Source: Clostridium algidicarnis DSM 15099 (lineage in GTDB: Bacteria; Bacillota; Clostridia; Clostridiales; Clostridiaceae). From it: a stretch of 38,842 bases of DNA. Numbering within the stretch: the first letter of the stretch is position 1; the number at the start of each line of letters is the position of its first letter. The notes beneath the pieces are model-generated. The model was not told the DNA's origin. It saw only the letters and a program-made list of their open reading frames with translations, and made no database searches. Location of the stretch: assembly GCF_002934235.1 (NCBI RefSeq), contig NZ_PTIS01000022.1:1-38842 (forward strand), given 5' to 3'. This document shows, in pieces, positions 34,883 through 38,842 of this stretch. Position numbers and translations under genes: made by a program.

Positions 34883-36511
34883 TTGGCATACACGGCATTG
34901 TATAGAGAATGGAGACCTAGAACTTTTAGTGATGTTGTAGGGCAAGATCATATTAGTATTACCCTTAAAAATCAAATAAAAGGTGATAGAATAGCTCATG
35001 CTTATTTGTTTTGTGGTACAAGAGGAACTGGAAAGACATCTACAGCGAAGATAATGGCTAAGGCTTTAAATTGCCTTGATTTAAAAGATGGGGAACCTTG
35101 CAATAAATGCGATATGTGCATTAAGATAAATAAGGGGCTTGCTATAGATGTGGTAGAACTTGATGCTGCTTCTAATAATAAAGTAGATAATATAAGGGAT
35201 CTTATTGATGATGTTCAATATCCCCCACAAGAAGCTAAATACAAAGTTTACATAATGGATGAGGTTCATATGTTAACAGATGGTGCTGTAAATGCATTTC
35301 TAAAGACACTAGAAGAACCTCCTAAAAGAGTGGTATTTATATTAGCAACTACAGACCCACAAAAACTACCTATTACAATATTATCTAGATGCCAGAGATT
35401 TGATTTTAAAAGGATAAAATATGAAGAGATATCTTTAAGGCTCAGGAAAATAGTAAAGGAACAAGGGGTTTTTGCTGATGATGCTAGTTTAAATCTTATA
35501 GCTAAAATATCTGATGGAGCTATGAGAGATTCTTTAAGTATATTAGATCAAGCTATTTCCATGGGTAGTGGAAAGGTAGATTATGATGATTTAATTGCAA
35601 TGTTAGGACTTGTTAGTAACGAAAACCTAATAACCCTTGCAGACTCTATTATAAATAAAGATATAGAAAAGGCCATAAGAACTATAGATGAGATAGTGTT
35701 AAGTGGTAAAGATGTCCATACGGCTATAAAGGATTTTATAAGTCATTTTAGAAATCTACTTATGATGAAGGTTAGTAATAGCCCTGAAGAAGTTTTGGAT
35801 ATGTCTAAAGAGAGTATTTCTAACTTAAAGCTTCAAGGGGATAAAATAAGAATAGAAGAGATAATGAGATGTATAAGGATATTGCAAGAGGCAGAAGAAC
35901 AGTCCAAGTGGAGTAAACAATCCAGGGTTTATTTAGAACTTGCAGTGATAAAGATGTGCAAAATTGAATATGATACCTCAAAAGAGGTTATGTTAGCTAG
36001 GATAAATAAATTAGAAGAGGTAATAAAACAAGGGAAGATAACGGTTGAATGTGAAAGTATAACTGCTGAAAATCCATCTAATTCTAATAAACCAAAAGCT
36101 AAAGCTTCTAACTCTTTACAAAATAAAAGTTCTAATGTAAGACCAGTTGAAAAATTTAATGAAAATTCTACGCTTACTATAGATGTAGTTAAAAATTCAT
36201 GGAAAGATATATTAGAAACCATAAAAAACAAAAGACATATGGTTATATATGCATCTTTATTAACAGGAGTTCCTGTAAGATGTAAAAATGGAGTAATAGA
36301 AATAGAGTATGGAAAGCAATATGCTTTTAATAAGCCAAGACTTGAAACTTTAGAGAATAGAAAAATAGTTGAAGATATATTTGCAGAAAACTTAAAAGAA
36401 GCGGTAAAGGTTAAGTATATAATAGAAGAAGAAATAAAAGAGGATGATAGTAGGGAAAAGATCCTAATAGATACATTTGGCAAGGAAAATGTAGAGATTA
36501 TAGATGAATAG
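34883..36511 (+). CDS. dnaX: DNA polymerase III subunits gamma/tau
   Basis: Clamp-loader ATPase of the replisome. The 542-residue protein starts AYTALYREWRPRTFSDVVGQ, with Walker A GTRGTGKTS, the zinc cysteines in CLDLKDGEPCNKCDMC, Walker B YIMDEVHML and the sensor/arginine-finger motif ILSRCQRFDF; the C-terminal tau part is variable. The start is TTG 34883 behind GAGGTGAGG; in-frame upstream codons to 34829 overlap the promoter. It is the first gene of the dnaX-ybaB-recR group, here separated from ybaB by a copy of the 152-bp repeat. I see no obvious slippage signal for a separate gamma form. Confidence 0.96.
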   Translation: MAYTALYREWRPRTFSDVVGQDHISITLKNQIKGDRIAHAYLFCGTRGTGKTSTAKIMAKALNCLDLKDGEPCNKCDMCIKINKGLAIDVVELDAASNNKVDNIRDLIDDVQYPPQEAKYKVYIMDEVHMLTDGAVNAFLKTLEEPPKRVVFILATTDPQKLPITILSRCQRFDFKRIKYEEISLRLRKIVKEQGVFADDASLNLIAKISDGAMRDSLSILDQAISMGSGKVDYDDLIAMLGLVSNENLITLADSIINKDIEKAIRTIDEIVLSGKDVHTAIKDFISHFRNLLMMKVSNSPEEVLDMSKESISNLKLQGDKIRIEEIMRCIRILQEAEEQSKWSKQSRVYLELAVIKMCKIEYDTSKEVMLARINKLEEVIKQGKITVECESITAENPSNSNKPKAKASNSLQNKSSNVRPVEKFNENSTLTIDVVKNSWKDILETIKNKRHMVIYASLLTGVPVRCKNGVIEIEYGKQYAFNKPRLETLENRKIVEDIFAENLKEAVKVKYIIEEEIKEDDSREKILIDTFGKENVEIIDE

Positions 36512-36632
36512 GCTATTTAAGTAATAAGCTATTGTAAAAATTCATTGTATAATATAAAATAAAGTTAGTTTTAAATAATTATTAAGTATAATCAATCACA
36601 CTAATGAAATATAAAAATAAAATATTATTAAG

Positions 36633-36784
36633 TTATCAAGTGATTCTTAGACTCAGGTCGAGTTTACTTATAAGGAATACATCTCTCCATCTGAGTCTTA
36701 GAAGAACTTATCCAGGGGCGTAGCAGCCGTCATCCCCCACCTTGAAGAGGAGAGGGGTGTTACGGATGGTAGCCATCGGATAAA
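36633..36784 (+). repeat. 152-bp dispersed repeat, copy 3
   Basis: From TTATCAAGTGATTCTTAGAC to GGTAGCCATCGGATAAA, between dnaX and ybaB and ending 19 bases before the ybaB ribosome site. Any dnaX-ybaB read-through mRNA would carry it as the ybaB leader. Stem 1 pairs TTCTTAGACTCAGGTCGAG with CTCCATCTGAGTCTTAGAA at 16 of 19 positions; the second half has CCCC/GGGG inside GCCGTC/GATGGT (all pairs with G-U). The flanks 36512-36632 show no gene. Confidence 0.88.
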
Positions 36785-36815
36785 CTTTTTAGGTAAAATT
36801 AAGGAGGTTTTCATA

Positions 36816-37154
36816 ATGGCAAAAGGCGGATTCCCAGGAATGGGTGGAGGAAATATGAATAGCTTATTAAAGCAAGCACAAAAGTTACAACAACAAATGG
36901 AAGAGATGCAAAAGAGTTCAGAAACAAAGGAATTTGAAGTATCAGTTGGTGGTGGTGCAGTAGTTGCAAGAGCCAATGGTAAAAAGCAACTTATATCAAT
37001 AGAAATAAAGCCAGAAGTAGTAGATCCAGAAGATGTAGAAATGCTTCAAGATTTGATACTAAGTGCTTGTAATGAAGTAATAAGTAAAGCAGAAGAAGAT
37101 ACAGCAGAAAGCATGAAAAAGTTAACTGGTGGACTTAACATACCTGGAATGTAA
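36816..37154 (+). CDS. YbaB/EbfC nucleoid-associated protein
   Basis: A 112-residue DNA-binding protein of the YbaB/EbfC family, which forms dimers that bend or bridge DNA. The glycine/methionine-rich start ([20 protein letters not shown]) and the core [37 protein letters not shown] are typical. AAGGAGG lies 9 bases before ATG 36816. It is placed, as in most Firmicutes, between dnaX and recR, but the 152-bp repeat sits in its leader. Confidence 0.95.
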   Translation: MAKGGFPGMGGGNMNSLLKQAQKLQQQMEEMQKSSETKEFEVSVGGGAVVARANGKKQLISIEIKPEVVDPEDVEMLQDLILSACNEVISKAEEDTAESMKKLTGGLNIPGM

Positions 37155-37277
37155 CTATATTAGTAATTCTTTAAATTAATACAGTGTATTTGAAGATGTC
37201 TAAAGCTACTACTTTTAATATAGAGTAGTAGCTTTATTTTAGCATTATATAAAGGTAAATAAGGATGTGAATATAAA

Positions 37278-37874
37278 ATGGAATCTTATCCAGTATCCAT
37301 AGAAAAACTTATAGAAGAATTTGCAAAGCTACCTAGTGTTGGATATAAAACAGCTCAAAGGCTTACCCTGCACATTTTAAATCTTCCAAAAGAAGAGGTA
37401 GAAGCATTTGCGGAAGCTTTGGTTAAGGCAAGAGGAACTATAAAGTATTGTAAGGTTTGCGGTAATTATACAGATACCGACCCTTGTGCTATTTGTAGAA
37501 ATCCAAATAGAGATAAAAGCATAGTATGTGTAGTAGAACAACCTAAGGATATAATGTCTTTAGAAAAGGTAAGAGAATTTAATGGCTTATATCATGTGTT
37601 ACATGGCAACATATCACCTATGGCAGGAAGAGGGCCAAATGATATAAACTTAAAATCTTTAATTACTAGAATGAATGGAGAAGTAAAAGAAGTTATTGTA
37701 GCTACAAATCCTAACATAGAGGGGGAAGCTACAGCTATGTATATATCTAAAATATTGAAACCTTTAGAAGTTAAAGTAACAAGAATAGCTCATGGAATAC
37801 CAGTAGGTGGAGATTTAGATTATGCAGATGAAGTTACATTGTCTAAAGCACTAGAAGGAAGAAGAGAGATATAA
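37278..37874 (+). CDS. recR: Recombination protein RecR
   Basis: Acts with RecF and RecO in loading RecA at gaps. The 198-residue protein has an N-terminal helix-hairpin-helix ([20 protein letters not shown]), the C4 zinc finger in [16 protein letters not shown], a Toprim domain ([17 protein letters not shown]) and the Walker-like end ARIxH region seen as [29 protein letters not shown] is a weak binding site. It lies 123 bases after ybaB and is followed by a strong terminator. Confidence 0.97.
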   Translation: MESYPVSIEKLIEEFAKLPSVGYKTAQRLTLHILNLPKEEVEAFAEALVKARGTIKYCKVCGNYTDTDPCAICRNPNRDKSIVCVVEQPKDIMSLEKVREFNGLYHVLHGNISPMAGRGPNDINLKSLITRMNGEVKEVIVATNPNIEGEATAMYISKILKPLEVKVTRIAHGIPVGGDLDYADEVTLSKALEGRREI

Positions 37875-37917
37875 GATATCAAGTGGTTGTATATTTCAAA
37901 AATAAAGGTCTTGAAGA

Positions 37918-37966
37918 TTAGGAGTAATTCATGGATGATATTCATGAATTACTCCTAATTTCTTTT
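37918..37966 (+). terminator. Intrinsic terminator of the dnaX-ybaB-recR group
   Basis: TTAGGAGTAATTCATG (37918-37933) pairs perfectly with CATGAATTACTCCTAA (37943-37958), followed by TTTCTTTT. Confidence 0.85.
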
Positions 37967-38150
37967 AATAGTTCTATATATAAATTACAATCTATAATAA
38001 ATAGAAATTTAAGATATGAAATTAATTTTATATCTCTTAGTATTTTAACAAAAAGAGATAAAGGTTAGAAGTTAATTAAAAGTTGTTATAAAAATATTAT
38101 TTATGTCAATAATGAATGTAAGTAGTTATGTTTATTAAAGGGGTGTATTT

Positions 38151-38402
38151 ATGAAGATTAATAAAAGAATATATACTAAAGAACAAATAGAAATAATTGA
38201 AGCCTTAGAGCAAACTATAAACGAGTTAGAAACTGCAAGATGTGTGTTCGAAAATGCTAATGATACTAAATTAATAGAAGTAGCTATATATTCAGAACAA
38301 GCTATAAAGGCCAAATATGAATATTTACTATTTCAAGCTCGAAAATTAGAGATAAAACTAGATGAAGAAATGTTTTATTTAAGATTAAAATCTATATGCT
38401 AA
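38151..38402 (+). CDS. YaaL-like protein (DUF2508)
   Basis: An 83-residue helical protein, IEIIEALEQTINELETARCV then EQAIKAKYEYLLFQARKLEI, of the DUF2508/YaaL type that follows recR in many Firmicutes. Function is not established. AAAGGGGTG lies 6 bases before the ATG. The usual next gene bofA is absent; the window runs into an rRNA leader instead. Confidence 0.8.
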   Translation: MKINKRIYTKEQIEIIEALEQTINELETARCVFENANDTKLIEVAIYSEQAIKAKYEYLLFQARKLEIKLDEEMFYLRLKSIC

Positions 38403-38454
38403 GTATTAGAGATAGTAATAATTAGATATATCTTTCAATAAAGTGGAAGATATT

Positions 38455-38485
38455 CTACTCTCATTTTAGTTAGAGAGTAGTTTAT
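38455..38485 (+). terminator. Terminator of the yaaL-like gene
   Basis: CTACTCTC (38455-38462) pairs with GAGAGTAG (38473-38480), followed by TTTATAG, about 50 bases after the stop. Confidence 0.65.
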
Positions 38486-38757
38486 AGCTTATGTGTACAA
38501 CTTATATAGTAGTGTTTTACGGAATATTTGCATTAATATAAAAGAAAACTATACCTAGTGTATCCATATAGACATGATGAAGAAAGAATTAGAAATGGTG
38601 ATTATAGAGGAGCTAATTTAGTATAAAAGGCAATATGAAGGATATACAATGTTAGCATAGATGTTATTCTATAAAAGTTCCTTAGCGGCACAGAAAAACA
38701 AACACTTACTGCAAGGAATAAAGTTTCAAAAGTTCAAAACAAGAATGAAAAAACTTG
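38486..38757. other. Region between yaaL and the rRNA promoter
   Basis: No supported gene. A short plus-strand frame around 38540-38626 reads RHDEERIRNGDYRGANLV before a stop, with no start or ribosome site; it may be the tail of a decayed gene or chance. Confidence 0.3.
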
Positions 38758-38786
38758 TTGACAACTTACAAAACAAATGATATACT
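38758..38786 (+). promoter_or_regulatory. Ribosomal RNA operon promoter
   Basis: Consensus TTGACA (38758-38763), 17-base spacer and TATACT (38781-38786) with an extended -10 (TGA before it). Its strength and the following leader mark it as an rRNA promoter. Confidence 0.8.
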
Positions 38787-38842
38787 AATATAGTTGCTTC
38801 ATTAAAGAAGCACATTGATCTTTGAAAATTGAACAGAAAAGA
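38787..38842 (+). other. rRNA operon leader (16S rRNA expected just beyond the window)
   Basis: The sequence GATCTTTGAAAATTGAACAG (38818-38837) is typical of the stretch preceding clostridial 16S genes, where it takes part in antitermination and pre-16S processing stems. The 16S gene itself is not in the window. Confidence 0.7.

Noticed and set aside
35929-36483. A 184-codon minus-strand open frame inside dnaX
   Set aside because: Antisense to a clear dnaX; long antisense frames are common where the coding strand lacks certain codons.
36698-36976. A 92-codon minus-strand open frame over repeat copy 3 and ybaB
   Set aside because: It is antisense to ybaB and extends into the repeat, with no start signals.

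Overview
The window comes from a low-GC Gram-positive anaerobe, most likely a Clostridium sensu stricto (inference). The evidence is strongly AT-rich DNA, strong GGAGG-type ribosome binding sites, a selenocysteine-dependent betaine reductase (a Stickland-type anaerobic reductase), a large Firmicutes-type SRP RNA, and the usual Firmicutes order tRNA-Ser / SRP RNA / dnaX / ybaB / recR / yaaL running towards an rRNA operon. The species cannot be fixed from the sequence alone.

Layout. 1-3.9 kb: the tail of an unknown gene, a two-gene ABC exporter, and on the other strand a TetR regulator overlapping a GT4 glycosyltransferase gene. 4.1-8.6 kb: a betaine-utilisation operon made of a promoter inside a 14-bp inverted repeat, a GrdI-like pyruvoyl subunit, a GrdH-like selenoprotein read through an in-frame UGA, and a BCCT betaine transporter. 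8.7-13.2 kb: housekeeping genes mostly on the minus strand (tRNA-Ser(CGA), tadA, a DJ-1/PfpI protein, a CNNM/CorC-type membrane protein, tRNA-Arg(CCU), an RpiR/SIS regulator) plus one small acidic plus-strand protein. 13.4-17.5 kb: a phasin-like protein with a UbiB-type kinase, the first copy of a 152-bp dispersed repeat, a TetR regulator and phosphatidylserine decarboxylase.

17.7-26.4 kb is the accessory region. It has an intact M14 peptidase/amidase_6 cell-wall hydrolase; a small membrane protein that appears to start at ATT; a wrecked IS66 transposase; a second M14 hydrolase that has lost its N-terminus beside the IS66 remnant, is frameshifted, and ends in choline-binding-type repeats plus an unrecognised domain with a C-terminal hydrophobic hairpin; three tandem YcxB-like proteins; two further membrane proteins; and a broken gene that runs into the second copy of the 152-bp repeat.

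26.7-31.0 kb: lgt, then a thiamin salvage operon (TPP riboswitch, fused thiD-thiM, thiE) and an AIM24-family protein. 31.3-38.8 kb: tRNA-Ser(GGA) and SRP RNA under one promoter, an inserted DUF2975 / HTH / DUF4173-like trio, then dnaX, the third copy of the 152-bp repeat, ybaB, recR, yaaL, and a consensus rRNA promoter and leader at the right edge.

The most promising undescribed item is the three-copy, about 152-bp repeat (15596-15748 plus, 26153-26304 minus, 36633-36784 plus). It has two conserved foldable stems with arm changes that mostly keep pairing. The second is the damaged hydrolase with the unknown C-terminal domain next to the YcxB-like cluster.
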